From: an uncultured bacterium
GTDB taxonomy: Bacteria > Desulfobacterota > Binatia > HRBIN30 > CADEER01
NCBI GenBank assembly: GCA_902826395.1
Contig: CADEER010000027.1
Span: 1 to 40,571 of the forward strand
DNA length: 40,571 bases
Direction: 5' to 3'
Shown: one piece after another, positions 9,234 to 17,113 of the stretch
Position numbering within the stretch: position 1 is the stretch's first letter
Layout: the number at the start of each line of letters is the position of its first letter
The notes under the pieces: generated by a model
The model's database searches: none
Told to the model about the DNA's origin: nothing
Seen by the model: the letters and a program-made list of their open reading frames with translations, nothing else
Position numbers and translations under genes: made by a program

Positions 9234-9253
9234 GTACTGATTGGTATAAGTAC
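9234..9253. promoter_or_regulatory. Imperfect 20-bp palindrome upstream of the PF10118 gene (candidate operator)
   Basis: GTACTGATTGGTATAAGTAC pairs at 7 of 10 positions about its centre, including all five outer pairs. It sits 38 bp upstream of the minus-strand ATG at 9196. Length and position fit a dimeric repressor site such as a TetR-family operator. No regulator gene lies next to it, so the binding protein is unknown. The rest of this 231-bp spacer also has a TTGGCGC/GCGCCAA inverted repeat (9328-9351) without a T-run on the right side. Confidence 0.35.
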
Positions 9254-9427
9254 CCTTCTGTACGATTCCGCCGGACGTGTCAATAGAAACCTCGAGAATA
9301 TTCCCGGTCGGGGGGCGACTACTCGAATTGGCGCGTAAGCTCGAGCGCCAAAAAAGGGGGCTACAAAATCGCTCGCAACACGCCGCGGGCAACCGCCGGA
9401 CTTGATCCGGGGCCGCTCGACGTCCCT

Positions 9428-9913
9428 CTACAGCGCTTCTTCGATGGCCGTCGTCAGATCCTTGGACGTCGGCTCGGTCGCCGGGTCGAAGCGCGCCACC
9501 ACGTTGCCCTGCTTGTCGACGATGAACTTCGCGAAGTTCCACTTGATGTCGCCGGGGCCGTCGGGTTGCGTCTCCTGGGCGGTGAGAAACTCATAAACCG
9601 GATGGCGATCCTCGCCATTCACATCGACCTTTGAGAACAGCGGGAACGAGACATCGAAGCGCGTCTCGCAGAAGGTCTTGATCTCCTCGTCGCTGCCCGG
9701 CTCCTGACCGGCGAACTGGTTGCACGGGAAGCCGAGCACGGCGAAGCCGCGGCCCTTGTATTTGCGGTGCAGTTCTTCCAGGCCCTTGTACTGAGGCGTC
9801 AAACCGCACTGTGAAGCGACGTTGACGACCAGCAAGGTCTTGCCTTTGAAGTCGCCAAGGCTCTTCTCATTGCCCTCGATCGTCGTTGCCGTGAAGTCGT
9901 GGAATTTGGCCAT
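9428..9913 (-). CDS. Glutathione peroxidase family thiol peroxidase
   Basis: A 161-residue protein, normal length for the bacterial family. The peroxidatic Cys36 sits in NVASQCGLT. The remaining tetrad residues are Gln70 in FPCNQFAGQ and Trp125-Asn126 in KWNFAKF. A further Cys64 is in FPCNQ and Cys82 is in KTFCETRF. The bacterial members mostly use thioredoxin rather than glutathione to reduce peroxides, with a resolving cysteine around position 82, which fits here. No signal peptide is visible, so it is cytoplasmic. It is divergent from the luciferase-like gene across a 207-bp spacer (9914-10120) in which I see no clear site. Confidence 0.93.
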   Translation of the reverse strand: MAKFHDFTATTIEGNEKSLGDFKGKTLLVVNVASQCGLTPQYKGLEELHRKYKGRGFAVLGFPCNQFAGQEPGSDEEIKTFCETRFDVSFPLFSKVDVNGEDRHPVYEFLTAQETQPDGPGDIKWNFAKFIVDKQGNVVARFDPATEPTSKDLTTAIEEAL

Positions 9914-10120
9914 GGGCTCTCATGGCAAACCGACCGGTCCGTTGCAACACGGCCGCCGGAGCTCGACCCAGCAAGCGGACCGCGTCGGCGAAAGGCACTC
10001 GCTTTGCGTTGTTGGCCGCGCAACGCGCGCGTGATTCGGGGCAACTCGAGCGCACTCGCCGGCTCCAGATCCGCCTCTTCGACCTTGCTCTTTTCCGGCA
10101 GACTTCTATTGTCGGCGCCG

Positions 10121-11086
10121 GTGAACATCTCGCTGCGCTACGACCTGCGCGTTCCGTCGTTCGCTCCCGGCAACCACGCCGAGCGCTACGCCGCGTGTCT
10201 CGAACAGGCCGAGTGGGCTGATCAACTCGGAATGCGCTCGGTCACCCTGTGCGAGCATCACGGGGTCGAAGACGGCTTCATGTCGGCGCCGCTTACCGTT
10301 GCCGCGGCCGTCGCCGCGCGGACGCGCCGGGTGACGATCAACATCGTCGCGGCCCTGCTTCCACTTCACGATCCGGTTCGCCTGGCCGAGCAATGCGCCG
10401 CGGTGCAACTGATCAGCAACGGCCGCCTCATGCTCGTCGCCGGGCTCGGCTATCGCGGCGAAGAGTTCGAAATGGCCGGCGTCGATCGGCGTCGGCGCGG
10501 CGAGTTGCTCGAAGAGTACGTCACCGTGATGCAAAAGGCGTGGAGCGGCGAGCCGTTCGAGTGGCGAGGGCGCACCGTGCGGGTTACGCCGGCCCCGACC
10601 ATGCCGCCCACGATCTACGTCGGCGGCTCGACCGAGAACGCAGCGCGCCGCGCGGCGCGGCTCGGCCTGGGATTCTTCCCCGCCATCGACGATGAATCGC
10701 TCGCCGAGCTCTACCGCCGCGAATGCGATGCGCGCGGTATTCGGACTGGACCGGTGATCCTGCCGCGCGGTCCGGGCTTCGTTCACATCAGCGAAGACCC
10801 CGATCGCGACTGGCCGCGCATCATGCCGTACGCCTTACACGAGGCGACGACCTACGCATCGTGGCAGCCACGCGGGCAGCGCTCGACCGTGCGCGTCGAC
10901 GCGACCACCCCCGAAGGACTCAAGGCGAGCGGCGCCTACCGCGTCGTCACGCCCGACGAGTGTGTCGACATCATTCGCCGCAGCCGCGGCGTCGCGCTGC
11001 ACCCGCTGATGGGTGGCATGCCGCCGGCCTTGGGCTGGGAGAGTCTGCGCCTGTTCGAGGCGAAGGTCCTACCGGCGCTGCGCTGA
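10121..11086 (+). CDS. Luciferase-like (LLM class) flavin/F420-dependent oxidoreductase
   Basis: A 321-residue TIM-barrel oxidoreductase of the bacterial luciferase family. It shows the usual N-terminal barrel strand (ISLRYDLRVPSF), TLCEHHG around residue 47, the RVTINIVAALLPLHDPVRLAEQ segment, and the GRLMLVAGLGYRGEEF cofactor-binding stretch, then PPTIYVGGSTENAARRAARLG. Substrate and cofactor (FMNH2 or F420) cannot be told from sequence. The open frame extends upstream, but GTG at 10121 begins the first conserved strand; TTG 10109 is an alternative. It is convergent with the Cys-rich gene. A decayed copy of its last 28 or so codons lies 1 kb downstream, at 11984-12070. Confidence 0.85.
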   Translation: MNISLRYDLRVPSFAPGNHAERYAACLEQAEWADQLGMRSVTLCEHHGVEDGFMSAPLTVAAAVAARTRRVTINIVAALLPLHDPVRLAEQCAAVQLISNGRLMLVAGLGYRGEEFEMAGVDRRRRGELLEEYVTVMQKAWSGEPFEWRGRTVRVTPAPTMPPTIYVGGSTENAARRAARLGLGFFPAIDDESLAELYRRECDARGIRTGPVILPRGPGFVHISEDPDRDWPRIMPYALHEATTYASWQPRGQRSTVRVDATTPEGLKASGAYRVVTPDECVDIIRRSRGVALHPLMGGMPPALGWESLRLFEAKVLPALR

Positions 11087-11113
11087 GACTGCGCGTCGGG
11101 CTGCGGATGCAAA

Positions 11114-11148
11114 ACCGCCGTGCCGGACATTTGTCCGAGCACGGCGGT
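11114..11148. terminator. Bidirectional terminator hairpin
   Basis: A long inverted repeat with ACCGCCGTGC and CGGACA in the left arm, a TT loop, and TGTCCG, A, GCACGGCGGT in the right arm. That is 16 paired bases with one bulge. It is centred between the stop of the plus-strand oxidoreductase (11086) and the stop of the minus-strand Cys-rich gene (11172), so it can serve both. An A-run precedes the left arm (U-run on the minus transcript), which supports termination of the minus-strand gene. Confidence 0.8.
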
Positions 11149-11171
11149 AATAGATGTGGACTTGGTCGGGA

Positions 11172-11963
11172 CTAGCGAGCGAACCGGCGTCGCGCCATCG
11201 CCAGCAGGCCCACCGCGAGGACAGCGGCGATCGCCATCATGAGGCCGTGGTTCGACGCAGCCGGCACAGTCGCCGACAGGGCCAGGCAGTTGCCTTCGAG
11301 ACCCGGCAGGTTGCACTGCTCGTTGGCGCCGTCACAAGCGCTCTCGCAGCAGACGTCGTCGACACAGTTGCCCGATTCGCAATCGGCCGGGTCTGTGCAC
11401 TCCCCGCCGTCGGGGATCATCGTCGGTGTGCCCTCCGGCGCGGAGGTTTCCGTCGCCGTGGCCGTCGGCGTAGCTGTCGCAGTCGCCGTGTATGTGGCCG
11501 TCGGAGTGTTCGTCGCCGTCGGGGTGTCGGTCGCGGTGGCAGTAGCGGTCGGCTCCTTAGTGTTGGGCTCGCATTGACCGGAGACCCCTGACAGCGCCGC
11601 CGATGCGCCTGTCGAGCCGACGCAAGTTTCGTTCTCGAAAAAGTCCCCGCCCACCAAAAAGCACTCGAGCTCGCCTGCTTTGCCCGTGAAACACTGGGTG
11701 GCGTTGTCGTACTCGCAGCAGCCGGGGAGCGCGGCGCGACAGCTCGTGTTGTCGGCCGAACACACTTGGAAGGGTGAGAATGTGCCATTCACCGATGCGC
11801 ACAGACTATCGACAAATCCTTGTTCGCAACCGGTGCCGTTGTCGACGATACAGCAGCCCGGCGTACCGGGAGCGCCGGTCGCTCCATCAACCAAGCTCCA
11901 CAAGCTCAGCGCGACGGCAGTTGCCGTGATGACACTCCAAGCAGCCCGCCCCGATTGCGACAT
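11172..11963 (-). CDS. Cys-rich secreted surface protein with TPTAT linker and C-terminal sorting tail, copy 1
   Basis: A 263-residue exported protein. The layout is: a signal peptide (hydrophobic SVITATAVALSLWSLV); a Cys-rich domain with GCC and CC pairs; a Thr/Pro/Ala linker of TPTAT-type repeats; a second Cys cluster (GGECTDPADCESGNC, then CCESACDG); then a tripartite tail of VPAAS, a transmembrane helix and ARRRFAR. The tail resembles IPTL/PEP/MYXO-CTERM sorting signals. Five N-X-S/T sequons (NGT, NGT, NTS, NAT, NET) crowd the first domain, four of them with Asp/Glu directly before the Asn. ATG 11963 is chosen because GGGAGG precedes it by 7 bases; an in-frame TTG lies 15 bp upstream. Function is unknown. 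It is a tandem paralog of the next gene, and a possible target of the oligosaccharyltransferase in this window. Confidence 0.85.
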   Translation of the reverse strand: MSQSGRAAWSVITATAVALSLWSLVDGATGAPGTPGCCIVDNGTGCEQGFVDSLCASVNGTFSPFQVCSADNTSCRAALPGCCEYDNATQCFTGKAGELECFLVGGDFFENETCVGSTGASAALSGVSGQCEPNTKEPTATATATDTPTATNTPTATYTATATATPTATATETSAPEGTPTMIPDGGECTDPADCESGNCVDDVCCESACDGANEQCNLPGLEGNCLALSATVPAASNHGLMMAIAAVLAVGLLAMARRRFAR

Positions 11964-11983
11964 TACCAAACCTCCCAAACCTT

Positions 11984-12070
11984 ACCCGATGATGGACGGC
12001 ATACCGCAGGCTCTCACCTGGGAGAGCCTGCGGCTATTCGGGAGCGAAGTCCCGCCGTAGCTGCGCTGAG
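11984..12070 (+). pseudogene. Decayed duplicate of the luciferase-like gene 3' end
   Basis: In the plus direction this stretch encodes MMDGIPQALTWESLRLFGSE, which parallels the C-terminus of the oxidoreductase (LMGGMPPALGWESLRLFEAK). Nucleotide identity continues through the CTGCGCTGAG at the stop. A 2-bp deletion near 12050 shifts the frame to an early TAG. It sits between the two Cys-rich paralogs in the same relative place that the real oxidoreductase end holds to copy 1. It is therefore a relic of a tandem duplication whose unit was gene tail plus Cys-rich gene, not a functional gene. Confidence 0.85.
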
Positions 12071-12080
12071 CGCGAAGCTC

Positions 12081-12872
12081 TCAGACCACCGTCCGCCGCC
12101 GCAGGAACGCGGCGAGCGCAACTGCCAGCAAGCCGACCACCGCCATCGTCAAACCGGTGTTGGACGCCGCGGGAACCGTCGCCGTGAGCGCGAGACAGTT
12201 GCCCTCGAGGCCCGGCAGGTTGCACGCTTCGTTCGGCCCGTCACAGGCGCTTTCGCAACAAAAGTCGTCGACGCAGTTGCCCGACTGACAATCGGTCGGG
12301 TCAACACAGTCGCCGCCGTCCGGAATCATGGTCGCGGTCGCCGTTGGCGTCTCACTGCCATCCGGTGTCGCCGTCGCCGTGTCCGTTGCGCTCGCCGTGT
12401 AGGTCGCGGTTGGCGTATTCGTAGCCGTCGGGGTGCTGGTTGCAGAAGCGGTAGCGCTCGGAGTCGGGGTGTAGGGCTCGCACTGACCCGTCGCGCCCGA
12501 AAGGGCAGCAGACGCACCGCCCGCACCAACACACGCTTCGTTTTCGAAGAAGTTCCCACCATCCAGAACACAGGCGATCTCGGTGTTGGCGCCGTCGAAA
12601 CACGCGGTGGCGTTGTCGTTCTCGCAACAACCCTCCGCCTGCTCGCGGCAGCTCGCGTTGTCGACGCCGCAGAGCTGTTCGGGTGAGAACGTGCCGTTCA
12701 CTGACTGGCACAAGCTTGCCACAAATCCTTGTTCGCAACCGGTGCCGTTGTCGACGATACAGCAACCCGGCGTACCAGGCGCGCCGGTCGCTCCATCAAC
12801 CAAGCTCCACAAGCTCAGCGCGACGGCAGTTGCCGTGACGACACTCCAAGCGGCCCGTCCGGATTGCGACAT
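12081..12872 (-). CDS. Cys-rich secreted surface protein with TPTAT linker and C-terminal sorting tail, copy 2
   Basis: 263 residues, the same length as copy 1 and colinear with it: signal peptide, Cys-rich domain, TPTAT-like linker, second Cys cluster (GGDCVDPTDCQSGNC, CCESACDG), VPAASN, transmembrane helix and an LRRR basic end. The signal peptide and first 30 mature residues are nearly unchanged, while the linker and C-terminal residues have diverged. It has four sequons (NGT, NGT, NAS, NAT); the fifth is lost because ENET became ENEA. GGGAGG lies 8 bases before ATG 12872. The protein is presumably anchored at the cell surface after processing of the tail. No enzymatic motif is visible. 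Confidence 0.85.
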   Translation of the reverse strand: MSQSGRAAWSVVTATAVALSLWSLVDGATGAPGTPGCCIVDNGTGCEQGFVASLCQSVNGTFSPEQLCGVDNASCREQAEGCCENDNATACFDGANTEIACVLDGGNFFENEACVGAGGASAALSGATGQCEPYTPTPSATASATSTPTATNTPTATYTASATDTATATPDGSETPTATATMIPDGGDCVDPTDCQSGNCVDDFCCESACDGPNEACNLPGLEGNCLALTATVPAASNTGLTMAVVGLLAVALAAFLRRRTVV

Positions 12873-13005
12873 GTATAAAACCTCCCGATCCCTCTGTGCG
12901 GCGGACGCCAGATGATGCTCTCCGCCTAGTCTGCTGTCAACGACATAAATCCGGGCCGCACGTTGGCTGACCGACTGTTCAATCCCGTGACCGGCGCTGC
13001 ACTTT

Positions 13006-13935
13006 CTAGCGCCCGGCGCGTTTCGGGCTCTTCACCTTGCGGGCCCTTGCAGCCGCCCGCGGCCGGCCGGATGCCCTCTTCTTGCGCGGGCGGCTGCCGT
13101 AGTCCTGAAACGGATCGTCGCGTTCGCGCACCGCCTCACGGAAACCCACCTCACCGGCGCGGCGCACGAAGTCGAGGCCTTCCTGGGTGTGGCGGGCGAT
13201 GCCGTCGAACAGGGTGCCGAGCTGGCGGCTCGAGGCGAAGCCCATGTTCTCGACTGTCTGGTTGCAGAGCAACTTGAGCATCACCAACTGGTTGGTCGGC
13301 ACCCGCGCCATGCGACTCGCCAGGCCCCAGGCGTGCTCCTGCAGCTCGGCGTCAGGCACGCATTCATGGATCAACCCGATGCGCGCCGCTTCGGCAGCCG
13401 GGATCTCGTCGCCGGTGAGGAGATAGCGCTTCGCGTTCTCGAGGCCCATCCGATAGACCCACATCGCCGTCGTCGGCGTCCCCCACACACGCGACGGCGG
13501 GTAGCCGAAGCTGGCGCCCGCGCCCGCGATCACCAGGTCGGCGCAGAGGACCATGTCGGTGCCGCCGCCGATGCACCAACCCTGCACGGCTGCGATGGTC
13601 GGTTTCCGCGCATACCAGAGCTTCATGTAAGTATCGACGAAGCTGCCGATCATGCGCATGTCGGCAACCGAGTCCCAGACCCGCCCCTTGCCTCCGGCGC
13701 CCGGCGCCCGCTCGGTCGCCTGGGCGGCGGTCGACCAATCGAGACCATAGCCGGCGCAGAACGCCGGCCCCTCGGCGCGCAGCAAGATGACGTGCGCCTC
13801 GCGCCGCTCGTCGCCCTCGTCAATCGCGGCCGCCAATTCATCGCGCAGCGCCGGGGTGATGGTGTTGTACTCCTTCGCTCGCGCCAACGTGATGGTGAAG
13901 ACGCCGTCCGCAACCTCGGTGCGCAGTGTTTTCAT
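13006..13935 (-). CDS. Crotonase-fold (enoyl-CoA hydratase/isomerase family) protein with a basic tail
   Basis: 309 residues. The crotonase core (1-270) shows the CoA/oxyanion motif AGYGLDW and the second oxyanion loop CIGGGTD. Compared with classical enoyl-CoA hydratase, the first catalytic Glu position is Asp (GGGTD for GGGCE). The second, in the QPE motif, is Pro (GYPPSRVWG). It may therefore not be a simple hydratase; isomerase or other crotonase chemistry is possible. After 270 comes an unusual Lys/Arg/Ala-rich tail of about 35 residues (RPRKKRASGRPR and so on), absent from typical members. No ribosome-binding site is evident before ATG 13935. It is followed by the Cys-rich genes across a 133-bp gap in which I see no other gene. 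Confidence 0.88.
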   Translation of the reverse strand: MKTLRTEVADGVFTITLARAKEYNTITPALRDELAAAIDEGDERREAHVILLRAEGPAFCAGYGLDWSTAAQATERAPGAGGKGRVWDSVADMRMIGSFVDTYMKLWYARKPTIAAVQGWCIGGGTDMVLCADLVIAGAGASFGYPPSRVWGTPTTAMWVYRMGLENAKRYLLTGDEIPAAEAARIGLIHECVPDAELQEHAWGLASRMARVPTNQLVMLKLLCNQTVENMGFASSRQLGTLFDGIARHTQEGLDFVRRAGEVGFREAVRERDDPFQDYGSRPRKKRASGRPRAAARARKVKSPKRAGR

Positions 13936-13998
13936 GCCCGTGACTAGCGCGGATTTCCCGCCAACTTTCCACCGGCAGCGCGACGGCCCTGGCGGACG

Positions 13999-15045
13999 TC
14001 AGCCGCGCGCCAACAGACCCATCCGCACTGCCGTCTTCATCACCTTGCCCGGCAGGGGCGACGGATGAATGTAGCAGCGCAGCCAACAAGGTGTCGCGCA
14101 GCCAGCCGCCGCAAGCTCTCGGTACAGGCGCAGCCGCTCGGGCGCTCGCCATACTTCGGCGATCTCCTGGTCGTGGATGCTGCGGTGTAGCGGATAGCGA
14201 CAGATGAAGCAGCCGCCGTCCTCGCGAATCGTCAGCGTGCTGAAGATGCGCGGGAAACAGTGATCGGTGGCAGTGTTCTGCATCGATGGTGCGTCAAAGA
14301 CGAAATTCTCGAACTGCCGGTGATACGAGTCGGCGAGTACGGGATGTCGCCGGCGCGCCGTCTCGAGCTGGGTGTGCAATGCGGCGCGATCGGTCGGAGC
14401 GAAGACGCCGCCTGCCGACGCGGCCATGAATCCGGGGCTGTCATGGATCGGCTGGATCTCGATGGAGTCGGCGATTCCCTCGAATCGAGTAAAAAACTCC
14501 GTCAGCCGCTCTGCGTTTTCCTTCATCAGGACACCGCAGATAGAGATCTTCGGCAGTTCGTCACGTCGCGCGGCGCGCAGCGCCGAAACGCCGCGCAGGA
14601 TTGTCTCGAAAGAGCCGGCGCGCCTGCGGATCGCGTCGTGCAGCTCCGCCTCCGGCGCATCGATGCTGATCTGTACGTGGTCGATACCCGAATCGACCAG
14701 CCAACGCGCCGACTCTTCGAGCAGATGGCCATTGGTGTTGAGCGAGACGATCTTGCCGGCCCGCTTCAGCATCTCGACGATCTCCGGCAGCGCTTTCACC
14801 ATCGTCGGCTCACCGCCCGAGAGCGCGACGAAGCCGGTCTCCGCCGCCGCGATCTTCGCTGCAATCTTCAGCAGCGCGGACGAATCGATGGCGCGCTCGT
14901 CCCGCCACGAATCACAGTGGACGCAGCGATAAAAGCAGCGCTGGGTCAAGACCCAGAGAATCGCCGGCGGATGATCGGCAAAGCCGAGGGCGTTGCGCGC
15001 GGCCAGCTCGTACAGCGATCGCTTCTCGCGAGCTATCAGTTTCAC
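13999..15045 (-). CDS. Radical SAM protein with SPASM-like C-terminus
   Basis: A 348-residue radical SAM enzyme. The [4Fe-4S] motif CFYRCVHC is at about residues 37-44, the GGEPT motif near 77, and SLNTNGHL and QISIDAP in the expected strands. The C-terminal part has several cysteines (DHCFPR, GCFICRYPLH, GCATPCWLRCYIH) arranged like a SPASM/twitch region that could hold an extra cluster. The start is GTG 15045, with no ribosome-binding site visible, so it may be leaderless. It diverges from the methyltransferase-GT2-B12 radical SAM operon and may belong to the same pathway, but the substrate is unknown. HpnH-like or peptide-modifying roles are alternatives. Confidence 0.87.
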   Translation of the reverse strand: MKLIAREKRSLYELAARNALGFADHPPAILWVLTQRCFYRCVHCDSWRDERAIDSSALLKIAAKIAAAETGFVALSGGEPTMVKALPEIVEMLKRAGKIVSLNTNGHLLEESARWLVDSGIDHVQISIDAPEAELHDAIRRRAGSFETILRGVSALRAARRDELPKISICGVLMKENAERLTEFFTRFEGIADSIEIQPIHDSPGFMAASAGGVFAPTDRAALHTQLETARRRHPVLADSYHRQFENFVFDAPSMQNTATDHCFPRIFSTLTIREDGGCFICRYPLHRSIHDQEIAEVWRAPERLRLYRELAAAGCATPCWLRCYIHPSPLPGKVMKTAVRMGLLARG

Positions 15046-15115
15046 GGCACGGTGGTTGTACTATGGGCGTCGGGGGCGAGACCAGATTTGCAATGAGCCA
15101 GTGAACTGACTCCGA

Positions 15116-15146
15116 GGACATAAAGGACTGCAGGGACATAAAGGAC
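15116..15146. repeat. Two direct copies of GGACATAAAGGAC in a divergent promoter region
   Basis: The 13-bp sequence GGACATAAAGGAC occurs at 15116-15128 and 15134-15146, 18 bp apart from start to start, in the 177-bp spacer between two divergent genes. It may be a tandem regulator site or a short slippage repeat. The pyrimidine-rich stretch GTTCTTTTTCTTTGTGG follows. I see no clear -10/-35 pair. Confidence 0.45.
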
Positions 15147-15222
15147 GGTGTTTGGTGTTCTTTTTCTTTGTGGTGTTGGCGACACGTGGTAGCGTCGCGG
15201 CGCTCCGAGGGGATTCATTGGG

Positions 15223-16122
15223 ATGGCCGCCGCCGCATCTACCGCGCCCGATGCGCAGCGCAATTGCGCGCCTGGAGGCGCGCTCGGCCTGTTCGATCGC
15301 GCGCGGCTGCCCCTGCATCAGTTGCGGCGCGCGCTGCGACAGCCGTCGCGCCTGCGGCGGCTGCATCATGCCGCCGTGCTGGCCAGCCTGCATTCGCTCT
15401 TCGAAGAGGACGAGCTTGGTCTCCTGCGGCATCACTTCACAATCGATGCGCCGACTTTTCGCCGACTCGAAGGCGATTTGCTCGGCGACGCCGCGTTCCG
15501 CTCGGAAGTCGAATCCCGTTACCGGCGGATGCGCGGCGAGAGCCTCCAGCTCTTCGGCGCGAGCTCGGCGGAGGACTGCGATCGCGGGTACCGGTTGCTC
15601 TACTATCTCGTCCGTTTGGCGAAGCCGCGCGTCGTCGTCGAGACCGGCGTCTTCGACGGCATCTCGTCGGCGTTCCTCCTCAAGGCGCTCGCCGACAACG
15701 GCAGCGGGCGGCTCTGCTCGATCGATCTGCCGGCCCGCCAACCGATCGCCGCCAGCACGGACAAGATGCTGCACGACGCGCTGCCGGCGGGCTGTGAGCC
15801 GGGCTGGATCGTGCCCGACGAACTGCGGCCGCGATGGGCGCTGCGACTCGGCAGCAGCGCCGAGTTGCTGGCGCCGTGGCTCGACGAGCTGGGCTCGATC
15901 GACCTGTTCTTCCACGACAGCCTGCACACTTTCGCCAACATGCGCGCCGAGCTCGACGTGGCCTGGCGGCATCTCGCCGAGGGCGGCTTCGCGGTCGTCG
16001 ACGACGTGTTCTGGAACCGCGCCTTCCGCAGCTTCACCGCCGCGCAGCGCCAGCCCGGACACGTCTTTCGCGGGATCGGTCTGCTGCGCAAGGACGGCGC
16101 GGGAGCGCGAAGCGACACATGA
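15223..16122 (+). CDS. Class I SAM-dependent methyltransferase (Methyltransf_24-like)
   Basis: A 299-residue protein. After a helical N-terminal region (1-120) comes a Rossmann methyltransferase core with the SAM motif VVVETGVFDGISSAFLLKAL, the acidic strand LCSIDLPA, and a metal/catalysis strand SIDLFFHDSLHT, then GGFAVVDDVFWN. The HDSLHT and DDV motifs resemble the cephalosporin hydroxylase/Methyltransf_24 group of O-methyltransferases. It is the first gene of a plus-strand operon and its stop overlaps the next start as ATGA. The substrate is unknown; sugar or lipid O-methylation would suit the neighbouring GT2. GAGGGG lies 11 bases ahead of ATG 15223, so a slightly later start is possible. 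Confidence 0.85.
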   Translation: MAAAASTAPDAQRNCAPGGALGLFDRARLPLHQLRRALRQPSRLRRLHHAAVLASLHSLFEEDELGLLRHHFTIDAPTFRRLEGDLLGDAAFRSEVESRYRRMRGESLQLFGASSAEDCDRGYRLLYYLVRLAKPRVVVETGVFDGISSAFLLKALADNGSGRLCSIDLPARQPIAASTDKMLHDALPAGCEPGWIVPDELRPRWALRLGSSAELLAPWLDELGSIDLFFHDSLHTFANMRAELDVAWRHLAEGGFAVVDDVFWNRAFRSFTAAQRQPGHVFRGIGLLRKDGAGARSDT

Positions 16123-17105
16123 GCAGCGCACCGACGCCGCAGTTCGCAGTCATCGTGCCGGTCGCACCGGAGCGTCACGCAATGGTGTTCGACTCGCTGC
16201 GCACGCTCGGCCAGTCGGGCCCGCGCGCCGAGGTGGTGGTCGAGCGCGGTAGCAACGTGTCCCGCAACCGCAATGCGGCGATCTGGCGCTCGCGGGCGCC
16301 GATTCTCGCCTTTACGGACGACGACTGCGCGGTCGAGAGCGACTGGCTGCTCAGCGCGCAGCGGTTCTTCGCCGAGCACCCGGAGTTCGATGCGGTCGGC
16401 GGACCACAATTGAATCTGCCTGGCGAAGGCGCGCTGGGACGCGCCATCGGCCATGCGCTCGGGTCGCGCTTCGGCACCTGTCGAACTCGCCACCGCTTCA
16501 AGCGCGGCGCGCTCCGTCTCGCCGCGACACAGTGCGACCTCACTTCCGCCAACCTGTTCATCACGCGCGCCGCTTTCGAGCGTTGGGGACCGTTCGACGA
16601 GCGACTGTGGCCTAACGAAGAGACCGCCCTGCTGCAACGCATCGAGCGCGACGGCGGCCGCATCGCCTACGATCCGTCCATCGTCGTCCGGCATCAGCGG
16701 CGCGACAGCTTCGCGCGCCTGGTGCGCCAATGTTTCGGCTACGGCCGCGGCCGCGCCCGACAATGGCGGATCGAGGGAACGCAACTGCCCGCCCTAGAGC
16801 AGTTCGTGCCGCTCGCGTTCCTCCTCTACACCGCAGCTCTGCCGGCCGCGTTGCAGCTCTCGGTCGCGGCGGCGGCGCCGATCGCCGTCTACGCGGCGAT
16901 CACGCTGCTCATGTCGACTGCGGCGGCTCTGCGGCAGCGCGACGCACGTGTCGGCGTATTGTTGCCGGCCGTCTTCGCCGTGCTGCATCTCGCCTACCCG
17001 GCGGGAATTCTGTTCGAGCTGATGCGCGCGCCGCGCCTGGAGCAGCCGGCCGGTGCGGTATTCCCGATGCCGAACGCTTCGCCAGTCGATTCCGGGAGCT
17101 CGTAG
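16119..17105 (+). CDS. Family 2 glycosyltransferase with membrane segments
   Basis: A 328-residue GT-A enzyme. The N-terminal strand is QFAVIVPVAP. The region SNVSRNRNAAI leads to the nucleotide-sugar-binding DDD in FTDDDC, and an acceptor-site LWPNEETALL lies near residue 165. The C-terminal third (230-300) has two or three hydrophobic helices that would hold it on the membrane. The frame is open further upstream but ATG 16119 overlaps the previous stop (ATGA) and starts the conserved strand. It probably adds a sugar to a lipid-linked or membrane acceptor together with the surrounding methyltransferases and radical SAM enzyme. Donor and acceptor cannot be read from sequence. Confidence 0.88.
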   Translation: MSSAPTPQFAVIVPVAPERHAMVFDSLRTLGQSGPRAEVVVERGSNVSRNRNAAIWRSRAPILAFTDDDCAVESDWLLSAQRFFAEHPEFDAVGGPQLNLPGEGALGRAIGHALGSRFGTCRTRHRFKRGALRLAATQCDLTSANLFITRAAFERWGPFDERLWPNEETALLQRIERDGGRIAYDPSIVVRHQRRDSFARLVRQCFGYGRGRARQWRIEGTQLPALEQFVPLAFLLYTAALPAALQLSVAAAAPIAVYAAITLLMSTAAALRQRDARVGVLLPAVFAVLHLAYPAGILFELMRAPRLEQPAGAVFPMPNASPVDSGSS

Positions 17106-17113
17106 GCAACGTC

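Noticed and set aside
9328-9351. TTGGCGC/GCGCCAA inverted repeat as a terminator
   Set aside because: The run of A/T lies on the wrong side for the minus-strand gene, so termination is not supported.
11436-11560. Repetitive GTCGCCGTCGG-like tract as a tandem repeat or CRISPR
   Set aside because: It encodes the TPTAT linker of the Cys-rich protein; there is no spacer/repeat structure.
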